Shown here: positions 1 to 11,280 of the stretch, piece after piece | Layout of the letters: every line of letters begins with the position of its first letter | Position numbering within the stretch: position 1 is the first letter of the stretch | Source of the DNA: Cloeon dipterum | Lineage: Eukaryota > Arthropoda > Insecta > Ephemeroptera > Baetidae | Direction: 5' to 3' | Length of the DNA stretch: 64,000 nt | Assembly: GCF_949628265.1 (NCBI RefSeq) | Contig: NC_088787.1 | Location: 12,080,501 to 12,144,500 of the forward strand | Position numbers and translations under genes: made by a program | The notes under the pieces: model-generated | The model's database searches: none | What the model saw: the letters and a program-made list of their open reading frames with translations, nothing else | Told to the model about the DNA's origin: nothing

Positions 1-429
1 ACGCCAGGGTACAATTTCTTACCTCTCCCGATTGGTCTTGTCTCACTTCAGGAGGGGTACTCAGGGGCAAAATTTAGTACCACGTACTTGAAATAAATAA
101 TATAATTTTACACCATTTTTAAGAGACGGTCAAAAAAATTACTCAAATTTGAAAAATTCCAGATACTTTGGTTTTTAGTTAAAATTTTGAAAGCTTTCTA
201 TAATATGTTGGGCATCTTTTGGCACAAAGTTGAATGTTCTAGCCGTTCTAGCGTTATTTTCATTTAACCTGTTTCAACAGATTTCACCTAAATTTTTCGG
301 AAAAGTGCATTAGATTAGATTAGATTGATTTAGATTTTTCCAGAAAACTTTGTTATTACGACACCTCTATAGCAACCTAACAACATACCAAAAAAATCAA
401 GATGGTGGTCGAACAATTATTATTAAAAC

Positions 430-530
430 TTGCAGACCATGTATATACAATTTTTCATGGAATCACCCAATCTGCGGATTTTTTTATTCTCCGGATAATT
501 TTACAGTAGTTTTTATTCGTGTCACAAAAT
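430..530. repeat. Dispersed repeat, copy 1 (partner at 2490-2590)
   Basis: The block around CAGACCAT...TTTCATGGAATCACC...CTGCGGA...TATTCTCC.GATAA recurs at 2490-2590 in the same orientation with scattered differences. Neither copy carries coding sequence. The family is unknown to me. Confidence 0.6.
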
Positions 531-1023
531 GGCTCTTTTTTCGGTGAAAAAAAATACTGAACAAACAGAACCTGTGCCTTAGACTCTCCATTTGTGAGAA
601 CACGCATTTTACCCTTGGCTGGACTGCTTTTTCTTTCGCATCACAATTATAATATTATATATTTCGCGATGAGCACACACGTAATTTTCTCTCTCCTTTT
701 AGCATGGATGCTGTCGCTTCAGCTCCTGAAAAAGGTAACCTTTAGCTGCTGAAATAAGTCTATACTCTTTGTATTTCATATATTCATATATGTCACTAAT
801 TTCCCCAGATTCATGACAACACCTACCTAGATTTTTGTCAACTCTGTATAGATAAATCTCTTAATTTTAACAGTCTCTTAGCACGAGTTACATGGTTTTA
901 TAGGGCAATAAAAAAATATATATTTGGATCGCGATGGAAACAAACAAAAAATTAAATCTTTCCTGGACCTTTAAAAATTATGAAATGTCATCCTATCAAA
1001 GAAGCTGTAGAAATGGCATTTTA

Positions 1024-1034
1024 ATATATATATA

Positions 1035-1093
<59 letters not shown>
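1024..1093. repeat. TA microsatellite
   Basis: About 70 bases of nearly pure TA dinucleotide, interrupted once by TTTA. The plus-strand reading of Ile-Tyr repeats through it is an artefact. Confidence 0.95.
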
Positions 1094-1095
<2 letters not shown>

Positions 1096-1332
1096 TGTGC
1101 AAATAAAATTCAAGTGTCTGAATGTCATGCACCTAATTTTATCTAAAATTCGGATTCCGGTTTTGAGAAAAAAAAATTCTTGTTTAAACTAGAATAATGC
1201 AGCATAATTACTACTTTTTTGCTTCAAAGCAGAGTTAAAATAATATTTATGTTCAAAATGAAAATTTAACCCAATTTGTGAAACACCATATTACTTGATT
1301 TTCTAGTATTGTTTTTTATCCTGGTATTTCAG

Positions 1333-1966
1333 GTGAAAACGCAGATGCAGTCTTACTCGAACAGTAATATCGCAGTCGGCCACCAACACAGGCACCTCGG
1401 GATGGTGTCCACTTTTAGACAGATTTACTGGGAACACGGCCTAAAAGGTCTGTGGCGCGGCGCCAACAGCACCGTGCCCAGGATGGCCGTCGCTTCGGCG
1501 GCTCAACTCACTTCGTTCGACATTTTCAAAAGACACTTGAACCAAACAAAGGTAAAAAATAATCTTTTTGCAGCCCGTGCGATAATTTTCCTCTTGAATT
1601 TGCACGGCAGCTCTTGTCGGACGAAGTCAAAATCAACTCGTTGGTGTCCAGCGTGCTGAGCAGTGTTGTCACCGTCATAGTGAAAACGCCTTTCGACATC
1701 GTCTCAACCAGAATCTACAACCAAGGTACGCTGCTAACGAATTCATTGCAATTTTCTGTTGATCTGTATGGCATTAAAATATTTTAGGAGTGGACGCTCG
1801 AGGAAGAGGTCTGCTGTACTCGGGGGTTGTCAACTGCTTCGTCAAGATAATAAAAACTGAAGGATTTTTCGGCCTGTATAAAGGTGGGTCTGCTGCCTAC
1901 TTGAGACTCGGCCCGCACATAGTCTTAAGTCTCGTCCTTAGGGATTGGTTGAGACCGTCGCTCTAA
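1333..1966 (+). CDS. SLC25A35: Mitochondrial carrier, SLC25A35-like (3' part)
   Basis: Inner-membrane mitochondrial carrier of the SLC25A34/35 (oxaloacetate-carrier-like) branch. Exons are 1333-1551, 1611-1725 and 1788-1966, all in phase. The first starts VKTQMQS and contains IAVGHQHRHLGM, very close to human SLC25A35 as I recall it (VKT...IAVGHQYKHQGM). The last two carry a third-repeat carrier signature, TPFDIVSTRIYNQ, then FGLYKGGSAAYLRLGPH. About 170 residues are visible against about 300 for the family, so the first repeat and start of the second lie left of the window. No truncation or frameshift is seen. The transported substrate cannot be read from the sequence. Confidence 0.88.
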
Positions 1967-2926
1967 ACAATGCTCTGATTTTATCTGATGCCGGAATTTC
2001 TCCGCTGAGAGTACAAAGAACTGACAGTTCAAAATATGCCAGGTTGCAACAACTCTTTTAGCAAAAATATTTGAAACTTTTAAATCGCAATTGAGCAATT
2101 TTGTATTAAAAAAGTATTGTTTTGAAAGTATTCCAATAGTATTAATTGCTAATGTCACGCTTGCACAGTTAATACTTCTGAAGGCTCTTGATTTTTTTTT
2201 AAATGAGATGGAGTGCATGTGAGAACATCATCACCTCAGTGTACTGCCATGCTGAACGCCAAAATAAATTTGAATCTCTTAAAATTGAATACAACCTTTA
2301 AAAACACATGCGATTGTGATCGGCGTCATGCAAGGGAGGATAATTATTAAAAGTGAATTAATCTGAATTTGATTGCTAAAATTGTATCACTTTAAAGTTG
2401 TTTTAATCCTCTGTGCGCTTGTAAGCAAATAAATTATTATCCTAAGAAATCGAATAGGGAATACTCACGCAGGTTTAATTTAAAACTCTCAGACCATATC
2501 CAATCTTTCATGGAATCACCAAACTGTCTGCGGAATGTTTCTATTCTCCAGATAACCGCAGGGCAGTTTTTTTTTAATTTAAAACAGGAAGGGATTGTAC
2601 TGGAGCTGGAGAATCTGGGAATTGCTATTTTTTATGTCATTTATCGGTTTTCCATTTTTTATAAGTTCAATATGCGACCCGTTTTCTTCTATTTGCTGCA
2701 GTGTTTGAATTTATATGCGTCGCGTATCATTGCCCCTATTTTATTATTATTAATAAATAAGCAATAAACTCCTATCACTCATAATGAATTGTAAGCGCTT
2801 ATCAAGTGAGGAGAAATTTATTTTTAGACCCGTCCCTGCTTTTATCTCTACTCTCACCCATTTTTGATGCAAAATTATAGTCGAAGCGGTGCTTCTTTTA
2901 ATTTTCTTATTGCATTATTTGGCTTA
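1967..2926. other. 3' UTR and intergenic DNA
   Basis: Holds the carrier 3' UTR and a second copy (2490-2590) of the repeat at 430-530. Minus-strand readings here have no coding character. Confidence 0.6.
2263..2268 (+). promoter_or_regulatory. Poly(A) signal AATAAA for the carrier gene
   Basis: AATAAA lies about 300 bases after the TAA stop in otherwise noncoding DNA. It is the most plausible 3' end signal for the SLC25A35-like gene. Confidence 0.5.
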
Positions 2927-4380
2927 TTAAATGTACAACTTTATTTCTCCTGGGGTTAGCTTGACCAGCTGCAGACACTCGCCCCACAGCTTCTTGGCTA
3001 GCTCTTGGTTTTTAGCGTTCTCTGACATTTCCGATTCCTGCATCCGAGTAAAATCAGTGCAAATCAAGAATAAAAGAAGCACACGAACCTTGCAGTCGAC
3101 GAAGTATCTGCCAGTAACCCCCTGCACCTCGTCTGACACGGCCAAATGGATGCTTGTTTGGGCTCCTTCGAACGCGTTCTGTTCAATATAAATTTTATTG
3201 AAAACAAGGCAGTGTTAATTTAGCTAGAATTTTAATGTACTTTGAAGAAAAACGCCGTCCCGTAGCCGAGGAGCTTGTAAATTAGGTAAGGCAATCTGCG
3301 GGCGATTTCCGTTTTCACTGCCCCTGGGTGCAGACTGTTGCTTGTCACGCCTGGAAAAAATTCATGAGAATGCGATTATATTCTTCCGAGTCAATTAATT
3401 ACCTGTTCCCTCCAATTTTCTGGCAAGTTCGTTTGCAAAGAGGACATTGGCCAATTTGGCATTAGAGTAGAGTTTAGTTCCTCCTGGGAAGGACTTTTCG
3501 CAGTTCAGGTTGTCAAATTCGATCTTGCCCATTTTGTGTGCTAGCGAAGACACGGTGATTATTCTGCTCGAGCCTGTTTTCTTTAAAACGTCTGAAAATT
3601 AGCAATAATTAGTTTAGCCATCAGTTGCATTTAATATCAAAATCACCCAGTAGGAGAATGGTGAGCAGGAAATGGGCCAAAGTGGTTGATTTGCATTTCC
3701 TGCTGCAGTCCGTCCCTGGAAAGTTTGTTTTCCAAACCAGTGGCAGCGGCGTTGTTGACGAGCACGTCCAATTGTTTTTCCTTGGAGAGAAACTGCTGCA
3801 CAAATTCGCGCACGGACGCCAGCGATCCGAGATCTAACTTGAGGACCTCAACTTGGTGGTTGCCCGTACTCTCAATTATTTCCCCTAGAGTTTTTGAAAA
3901 TAATTATATAAACTTGCAAGTTCTTTTTCTCAATTCAACATAAGCTTATTATATTAAGTTCAGTTAAATATTACAAAAGGATGAAAGGAGAAAAAAGGAG
4001 AAAATTTGATAAATTTATGTATGATTTTACTTTGAGCTGCTTTTCCTCTGGAGAGATCTCTGCAGGCGAGGTACACGCGAGCGCCTCTCCTCGCCAGATC
4101 CCGCGCGGTCTCCTTCCCGATTCCTGTTACAATTAATTCTTTTCATTTGCACACCCGCGATGCCTTGTCTTTAGAATAAGAAACCTGTATTGGATCCTGT
4201 GACAATGACCACTTTGCCATCGGAGCGGCGCGTGCTGCGGCACATTCCCATGGTGCTTTGGTACCAGACCTTGAGGGCCAGCATGGCCAGCCCCAGCACC
4301 ACACCCACGGATGCCAGCAAGCCCTGAGAAAACCTTTTAAACGAAAAAAATCTAATGGGCATTCAAAGCTTTATTACCAT
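2927..4380 (-). CDS. Retinol dehydrogenase-like SDR, with a frameshift
   Basis: NAD(P)-dependent oxidoreductase of the RDH11-14-like short-chain dehydrogenase group, probably ER-membrane anchored. Exons on the minus strand: 4378-4380 (ATG only), 4185-4323, 4031-4123, 3647-3884, 3403-3591, 3241-3350, 3089-3178, 2927-3037. Visible motifs: hydrophobic N-terminus, cofactor motif TGSNTGIG, NNA, catalytic YSNAK, then HPGAVKTEI. The spliced ATG uses a 54-nt intron; an unspliced start at 4362 keeps the same phase. Length would be about 323 aa, usual for the family. One extra base near 3668-3672 shifts the frame between NHFGPF and LLTILLL. Exon 3647-3884 is 238 nt where phase demands 237, so the indel is in the sequence as given. 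It may be an assembly error or a real null allele. Confidence 0.8.
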
Positions 4381-4724
4381 ATTACTGCTGCTGGCCTGAG
4401 CCTGGAGAGAAATTAGTCCTTACAATTTAAATAATTATACGCGACACGTTTTAGTGCAGATAATAAAATCGTTCGCTATCTCTTTCGAGTTGAATTTTTA
4501 TCTTACAATATGATCGTGTAGTCGCTGCGAAGCGAAACCAGCGAATGCGGCTTTAAATTGTTTTGGCGATATTAATAAAACGCTTGTGCGCTTGCGGGAA
4601 AGGAGCTCGGGGCCCTCGGGGGCGGCCAATAGACATTTTTTGTTTGACACTTTTTGGTAAAGGCGCCATCAAATGATGCGGCCGCTTTAAAAGTTGACTG
4701 AGATTATTTTATACTCGCACTTGC

Positions 4725-4880
4725 AAATTATAGTCGAAAGCGAGTGCTTCTTCTATATTTTTAATTTTTATTGCAATATTTGACTTATTATATATATTTA
4801 TGTACATGCAGCTTTATTTCTTCTATTTCTATCTGCCAGTGACAGAGTGACAGTGACCCCCTGCACCCTGGATGCTTCTA
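4725..4880 (-). pseudogene. Decayed duplicate of the SDR gene's 3' end
   Basis: About 150 bases resemble the tail of the neighbouring SDR gene. ATTATAGTCGAA..CGGTGCTTCTT, the TTATTGCA..ATTTG.CTTATTA block and the CTGCCAGT.ACCCCCTGCACC block occur in the same order as at 2873-3130, with internal sequence lost. It carries no open frame. It looks like what remains of a tandem SDR copy that once lay upstream. Confidence 0.6.
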
Positions 4881-4923
4881 TTGGCCTTCATTATTTTTTT
4901 CTGAGCCCGCGCGTTAATTTAAA

Positions 4924-7749
4924 ATGGTAAAATCCAATATGGCGGGTATAGAGGATTATCAGATGTATCTGGCTCATCAATTGTCCCAAGAACAGCGCGA
5001 AGAATGGGAGAAAAAGCACGAAGCGGAGATACAGTTGGACAGAGGAAGACCCCGAAACCTCCGTCTGCAAATGCAACCCCAGACTCCGTTGTTATCACGA
5101 CAGCAGCTTCTTCAAGAGGTTGCCCTTGCCGAGGCGGAGCTACAGGATGGTTTGTGTTTTGCTTAATTATTGCGACTTAATTATGCTTATTTGCAATTCG
5201 TAACATCACTTGAAACTAACAGCACTGACTAAATCAATACTTAAACATGCAAAATCATGTAACAATCATTTCAGAGTTGGTTGTCAAGAAATATGTCGGC
5301 ATTGGGGTCGGTTGGGCCAGTTTGATAACAGAACATCTGCTCAGCCATCCGTTTGTGGTTTTAAGACGACAATGTCAGGTACGAACTATAAGCACAAAAA
5401 TTTACTATTTATCATTGCTAACTATAATATATGTATTAATTGGTTTGAAGGTCCACAACAACTCAATTCGATACCACTTAGTTCCTCTTACGCTCATCCC
5501 AGTCATCTTAAGGCTTCACCAAAGACAAGGAATTACCACCCTTTGGAAAGGTATTGGCAGCGTCCTCCTCATACGAGGGGTCAACCTGGCCATTGAGGAT
5601 ATCATATCAAAATTCACACCCTGGCCAAAGTAATTGTCATTTTTTTAATTCGCGCGGTATTTTTAAAATAAAGAAAATTATTATTTCCAGGGAAATAACC
5701 GTGAACAGTTCCCTTCGTTCCGTGGGACAACACATCATGCTTAAATGGTGATATACATAAATACATAATATATGTTATTTCATATGGGATTGTAGTTAAC
5801 ATTTGAATTTCTACAGCATAAGCTTCGCTCTTGTCACCCCCTTCTATTCGGCCAGTTTAGTGGAAACAGTTCAAAGCGAAATCGCGAGCGAAAGACCAGG
5901 AGTTTTTGACGTCTTCAAAGAAGGAGCGTGCAGACTCTTAAGCTGGGGCAGTCCTCAGAATGGTGAGACCCTGACGCTGGTCCGAACCACAAGCTCATTT
6001 AAGAAAAATGTAGGTCGGATGCTCCCTGTTTGGGCGTTGGTACTGCCTACCGTCACCTACTGCGTACTCAAGTATTTGTTTGGACTCGTCATCCAAGGGG
6101 CTACCAGCCGCATTCTGGAGGTGACCCAAAAGAAGGAGCAAAAGAGAAGGGTAATTTTTTTGTATTGTGATGCGCGTGCTGTTTATTTGATTTGTGTGTA
6201 CAATTTGTCCAGGGTGCTTTTCCAAAGGATCTCACCAACCAACCTCCAAACCAGGATATTGAACTGGCGTCCTGCCTGGTTAGGGACGTTGCGTCAGATA
6301 TTGTTTTTTATCCTTTTGAAACAATCCTTCACAGGTAATTCAATTTATTATTACTTTCCGAAATATGCATGATGTGAATTTAGAGAAAATTATTTGTTTG
6401 AGGAAGAAAATTGCTAAAGTTTTCAAACTAGTTTTAAAAATTCAGTTTTTGCTCAATTTAGAAAAAAATTGAGCATTTAGACACTGTTTAATGGTCCATC
6501 GTCGTTGAAAAAAAAACTGAAATCAAAAGCTGATAAGATGTTGTATTTTTTAATTGATATCCAATTTTATCGCAGTAGATGAAAATTATCTGATGTGTCC
6601 CTAATCTCGTTTCTGAGCACCCTGATGTTTTCCAAAAGTTCAAATTGCAGAACATATTCCTGGCCGTTCCATCAGCTTGCAGATCAAGCCAATACAGAGT
6701 CCATTAAGGCGTCGTTAAAAGTGGCAGCACAAGGGAATAATTAATTGGTCACTCAAGGATTACCCTGACGCCAGGGTTCGATTTCTTACCTGTTCTGAGC
6801 AGTGTTCGCCAATTTTGTTCTGAGCAGTGTTCGCCAATTTTCAATGTGCAAAAATGGTCCACTGAATTTTTGCGCAAAAACCAGCTGGAAAAACCCACCA
6901 GTTTCGGGTTTTCCGCACTTATCCGAATTTAACTCTGAAAAGGTCACATTTCGCGCCAAGAAAGTCAGAAATTTGGAAAATTACGATTAGTGTTAGAATT
7001 TTTGGTCTTTTGTTGAAACCAGAGACATTTTTTACTGATTTGTAAAAATCCCAATTTTTGATCATCCATCATGCCAATTTTTTATTTTCAGTAAAAGTGC
7101 ATTTGTTTTGGAAAAATGCGCGAAATTGCAGAAAAATCTGCAAAAACAGTTTTTTGCAATGCAGTGGGTTTTTCTTGAAAAATGCGGGTTATTGCAAACC
7201 CTGGTCCTGAGGGTCCTCGGGAGAGACCCATGAGATTTGAATTTAATGACTTAAGTTTTTGATTTAGCCTGAAATATAGTACAATGGTCTTAATTATTTA
7301 TTTAATTGTCCAGGTTGCATCTGCAAGGGACGAGAACCATAATTGACAACCTGGACAGTGGCTACGAAGTGATACCGATCCTGACGAGCTACCTCGGCAC
7401 CAAGGACTGCCTTGAGACGGTCCAGCACGAGGAAGGCGTGTCTGGCCTGTACAAAGGGTTTGGCGCCCTGCTGCTGCAGTACGCGGCGCACTTTGCCGTC
7501 GTGAAGGTCACCAAGCTCGTTTTGACCGAACTCACGACGCTGCTGCGTTCTTCCAAGGGCAAGCAAGAAGATGGCTCTCCGGTGCTGCAGGGTCCACCCT
7601 CGGTCCAGATAAATAGGGGCGTCCCACCTGGCTACCCTGGCACTCCCGCTGGCTACTCTGGCACGCCGCAGTACGTCGAAACACCGAGAACGCCTCGCAC
7701 ACCGTACGGATTGTCTAATGACGAAGTCACATATTTCTATCCTGAATAG
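4924..7749 (+). CDS. SLC25A46: SLC25A46, outer-membrane mitochondrial carrier
   Basis: Ugo1-like carrier-family protein of the mitochondrial outer membrane, involved in fusion/fission and lipid handling in animals. Exons: 4924-5149, 5275-5378, 5451-5629, 5691-5747, 5817-5962, 6014-6150, 6213-6334, 7314-7749; phases all match, giving about 468 aa. Diagnostic segments: HPFVVLRRQCQ, TPFYSASLVETVQSEI, and LHLQGTRTIIDNLDSGYEV, nearly identical to vertebrate SLC25A46 as I recall it. The N-terminus is charged and Gln/Glu-rich. The human protein ends about where this one reads LTELTTLL; here about 65 more residues follow, rich in Pro, Gly and Thr with PGYPGTPAGYSGTP repeats. The 979-nt last intron is much longer than the others and filled with repeats. 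Confidence 0.95.
6640..6810. repeat. Dispersed repeat (family with 1-60 and 48820-49010)
   Basis: The block TGGCCGTTCCA.CAG...GCAGATCAA.CCA.TACAGAG...GGCGTCGTT.AA, ending TACCCTGACGCCAGGGTTCGATTTCTTACCTGTTCT, matches 48870-49000 over most of its length. Its end also matches the first bases of the window. It sits inside the last intron of SLC25A46. Confidence 0.75.
6791..6841. repeat. Two-copy tandem repeat, about 25 bp
   Basis: The unit TTCTGAGCAGTGTTCGCCAA occurs twice in direct succession at the end of the dispersed repeat. Confidence 0.9.
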
Positions 7750-7937
7750 ACTGTTCTTTCTCATCCGAACAAATTAGCAACTTGTGAACTAGTCTTTCGT
7801 TGGGAGATTGGAAACTGTTATGCACCAGGCAACTCGAATCGACTGTTTTTTTATAACTACTGGATTTTTTGGTTCAATGTTACTCAATTAAAATAACATG
7901 CTTAAAGAGAATCGACGTTTTTTAATTAACATTAATA

Positions 7938-10113
7938 TTAGTCAAACTTGATTTTCTTGTTGGTTGGAGCAGAGTCGATTTTAATGGCACTCTGCTTGCG
8001 TTTTGCCTCCCACGATGGATGCAGCTTCTCTGGTTCTGGATCAAATGACCTCTCTGGCTTTGAAAATTCCTTCTTGCCCGATTTTGGTCTTTCGTCTCCA
8101 AAGCTGTAGAAGACAACCATTAGGATTAAATTGTATGAAAATTATTTATTAGGGCTGTGAATTTATAACAGTTTGGTGGTATACAGTCCACAATTATTAA
8201 TCAGATTTTGGCTCAGTTCACAAAAATGTGACTCTTAAAAAAACATGTTAATATCACACATAACCTGATATCAGCAATAGAAAATATGAAAAAAAATAAC
8301 GAAAGAATAATATGCTACAAGAAATGGTTATTAGCGAAAGTTTACGAGGAATAAATATTATAATTCAATAATACGTAAGCAAATCATTAATTTGAAATTT
8401 AAAAAAATTTATTTTTTCCTCAAAATTCTGAAAAATTCTAACATTATTTTAAATTTTAGAACTCAACAATTCAGTTGATCACGGACTTTGGAGCCAATTT
8501 AGGTTATAATAAACGTTGTAGGTGTGGTTTTAAATTTAAAATTAAATGTTTCACCAAAAACTGAGTTTCCTTGTCGGAGAAAATAGTGTTCATTTCACAC
8601 ATACCTTTTCTTTCCCATTTTCCTCTGCGGAGTTTCTCTTTCCTGGAATTTGGCTTTACGGCTTTTTTCAGCTGACTTTCCATTGAATCCACTAACTGTC
8701 TCTTCTCTGCTCCTCATGTGGTACTTTCTGCTCACGTAAGATTTGTCCTGGAACTCTTCTTCACTTTCAGACGCCCCCTCTTCAGCCTCATCCTCGCTGG
8801 ACATTTCTAGGCCGTCGGATGACAGGAAAAATGAGTCTTTCTTGTTGGTCTGAGCAGGCTCTTTGTCAGGAACCAAATTGGTGGGCTTTTCCAACTCAAC
8901 CAGGTCGTTAAGGCTTGCCAGCTTTTTCACAACAGCCGTTTGGATGGTTGTTTTGACTGCCGTGGCAATCTGGAGCTTTGGCGTTTTGGAAAGGTTGTCT
9001 GATTTGGGCTTTTCCTTCTGCTGCGCTTTGACGACCGGAATCTCAGCCTCTTCCTCGATCTGCTTTGGAATTTTTTCTGCTTTGGGTTTCTTGATTGGTT
9101 TAGATTCCTCAGCTTTCTTCTCTTTTGGTGCTGGAGCAGATTTGGTCTCCACTTTCTCCTCGCTATCCTCGACCTTTTCAGTTTCCTCAGGCTTCTTCTT
9201 CTTCTTCTCTGCTTTTGAGGTTTTGATGCTGTTGGATTTCTCCTTATTTTGCAGAGCCTCCCTGAATTTCATCCTTTTGGCCTTCCTCTTGGCACTCTTG
9301 GCTCCTGGGTAAAACTTTGTGATCATCTCATCCCAGTTTTGGTACTTCTTAGCCAAGGCTGCGATACATTCACGGACTGAGTTTGTATTGGCTACTCTCG
9401 CCATGGCAACGTATTTCTTCGCAGCAGTCTCCTAGAGAAAAAATTACTATCTCAAATTTAATTTAAAAAAAAATCAATATTCACTCACTGTGCTGATGAT
9501 GCTCATGCACTCTTTCTCATCAGTAATGATGGCAAACTTGACTGTCTCGTCCAAGCAGAGTCTCTGTTTGAGCTCAATTAATTTGATTCTGGAAAATTTT
9601 GATTCCTACCTTCACAGCTTCAAGGAGTGCAAGCTGGTTGTCAGCCTTCTCCTTGCTTTTAGGTCTAGTGGCTTCCTTAGCACTTTTCAATTTTTGGATT
9701 CGGCGAATAATTGATTGAATAGTTTGCATCTTAATTCTCTTCAAAGTCTTCCGTAATTTCACAACCTGAAAAATTAAACGACGTTGTTAAAATTTGCGTT
9801 GAAATTTGATTTAAATATACAAACTTCAATATTGAGCTGCTCGTTGGTCAGAATTGAGCTGCCAGTGTTTTTAGAAGACTTCTTTTTCTGCTCCTTGGGA
9901 GCAGATTTATGGATGGACAATTTCGCACTGCCATTAGCCTTCGAATCGTTTTTCGACTGCAATCCAATAAAAAAAAGATTTAAGTGAACACTGCATTTTA
10001 TTTCATTGGCATGACATTTTTTAACCTGCAAATTAAAATCTACAAACCTCTCTGCTGCTGGATGGTACCTCCTCCCCATCACTTGAATCACCACATTCTT
10101 CGTTTTTGGCCAT
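7938..10113 (-). CDS. SRFBP1: SRFBP1/Bud22-like nuclear protein
   Basis: Nuclear protein related to vertebrate SRF-binding protein 1 and yeast Bud22 (small-subunit ribosome biogenesis). Minus-strand exons: 10048-10113, 9825-9956, 9610-9765, 9489-9563, 8605-9431, 7938-8103; about 473 aa. It opens MAKNEECGDSSD, then a basic helical stretch starting VVKLRKTLKRIK, then ARVANTNSVRECIAALAKKY. A long Lys/Glu-rich linker follows, and the C-terminus has LHPSWEAKRKQ and KKIKFD, the conserved Bud22 end. The fourth intron (9564-9609) is only 46 nt; it was chosen because it restores frame and gives KRLCLDETVKFAI, which fits the family. A nearer AG would leave a stop. The charged linker is biased in composition and not a domain. 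Confidence 0.88.
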
Positions 10114-10599
10114 TTCCCGCGGATTTAATTGATGACAATAGCAAAATGTATTGTTTTAAATCCACAAAAGAGTGCAAATGGATACAGTATGATGTGCTGT
10201 CTACTGCTTCTTCACATCCACATGGGTTTGTTGTCGTTTGCTCTTTGCTCACGATCCCACCTGACTTGTTTGTGACGTCATCATCTGAACGACCAATGAG
10301 AGGAATGTCTGGGGATAAAGGCGGCAAAATTGTTTGGGATTCTTTTGACTTTGTTTCCTATTTCCTATGGATGAGAATCGAAAGGAAATTCTACCCTGCC
10401 AAAAATCTTCATTAGCCAATAATACCAATGATATTTCAATCATTAGCTTTGTTGGAATAATATTAATAAATGATGAATGAAAAATGATTGCAACACAATG
10501 TTGCAGTAATATTAAAAAATAATGAAAAACAAATATAAATACTTTTATTATCTTAATCTTGTTTTAATATTACACCAATGTTAATCCAATGATATCAGT

Positions 10600-11280
10600 G
10601 CGCATGCGTGAATGCGTGCGCATCCACGAGTCGCACACTCTGTCACTCTGTCCGCCATCACCGCATAAAGAAACAAAAACACCGAGCGGCTAACGGCCAG
10701 TCGACTACGCGCAATTTTCGTTTTGTCTTCGTTCTGCGAGTCGTTTGTCTGCTCTTAGAGTTTAAAATACACCCATGTAAGGATCCTTGAGATTATCAAC
10801 ACACGCACCGTTCAGCAGATATCACAGGTAATGAGAATTATTCGTTTTTAACTTCGTTTTCATTCCAATTCGCGGCTACAAATTTTTAATGCTCCAAGCA
10901 TAAGTTAGAAAATGAGTCATGACTTTGATAGAACATCGAATTTTGATGCAATTTTTCGTTGACAGGCCGGGCGAGGATGGCTTTGACCCTGTGGAGCAGA
11001 CGATGAGCGAGCTGAAGAGTGACATTGAGCGCGGCTGCGCAAGAAGATGGAGAAGTTCGTCGGTTTTGAGCCGGGCCGCTTTTCACGTCGCCGCCCAATG
11101 CCCAAGGACATCCACGACTCGCACCCGTTTATCTTGTGGACTTTCTCTTTATGTTTGCAGCTCTAATCGTCTTATCTGATCGAGAACTACCCTGGACTAC
11201 TCCTGACATCCACCTTACATGAAAAGGACCCCACGTACCGCCGCACCACATTACTATGGAACTCTTAATTAATTTTATGT
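10600..11280 (+). pseudogene. Broken small membrane-protein gene copy inside the TIR element
   Basis: A GC-rich leader ends in a good donor (CCCAT|GTAAGG at 10776) and an acceptor at 10965; joining them creates an ATG, a layout of real genes. The frame then reads PGEDGFDPVEQTMSELKSDIE. The coding-like reading moves to the next frame (RKKMEKFVGFEPGRFS, then KDIHDSHPFILWT), and again before ENYPGLLLTSTLHEKDPTYR, which ends LLWNS and a stop. Two to three frameshifts break it. A hydrophobic stretch after FILWT suggests one membrane segment. I do not recognise the family. Its place between transposon ends suggests a captured gene copy. Confidence 0.5.

Larger units (their letters stand above)
1..1332. 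other. Intron or upstream DNA of SLC25A35-like gene, repeat-rich
   Basis: No exon can be supported here. The stretch ends in an acceptor (TATTTCAG) at 1332 that opens the first visible exon of the carrier gene, so it is probably intron. Its first 60 bases match the end of a dispersed repeat also seen near 6770 and 48960. The part near 440-530 matches a second repeat near 2490-2590. A long TA run lies at 1024-1093. Confidence 0.6.

Noticed and set aside
705-740. First exon of the SLC25A35-like gene (ATGGATGCTGTCGC... then a donor)
   Set aside because: No frame gives carrier-like residues; the missing part should hold the first repeat of about 130 aa, which is not in the window.
934-1146. Ile-Tyr repeat protein
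   Set aside because: It is only the TA microsatellite read as codons.
8863-9312. Plus-strand 149-codon frame with hydrophobic and Phe-rich text
   Set aside because: Complement of the Lys/Glu-rich linker of SRFBP1; the membrane-like look is an artefact of reading AAG/GAG codons backwards.
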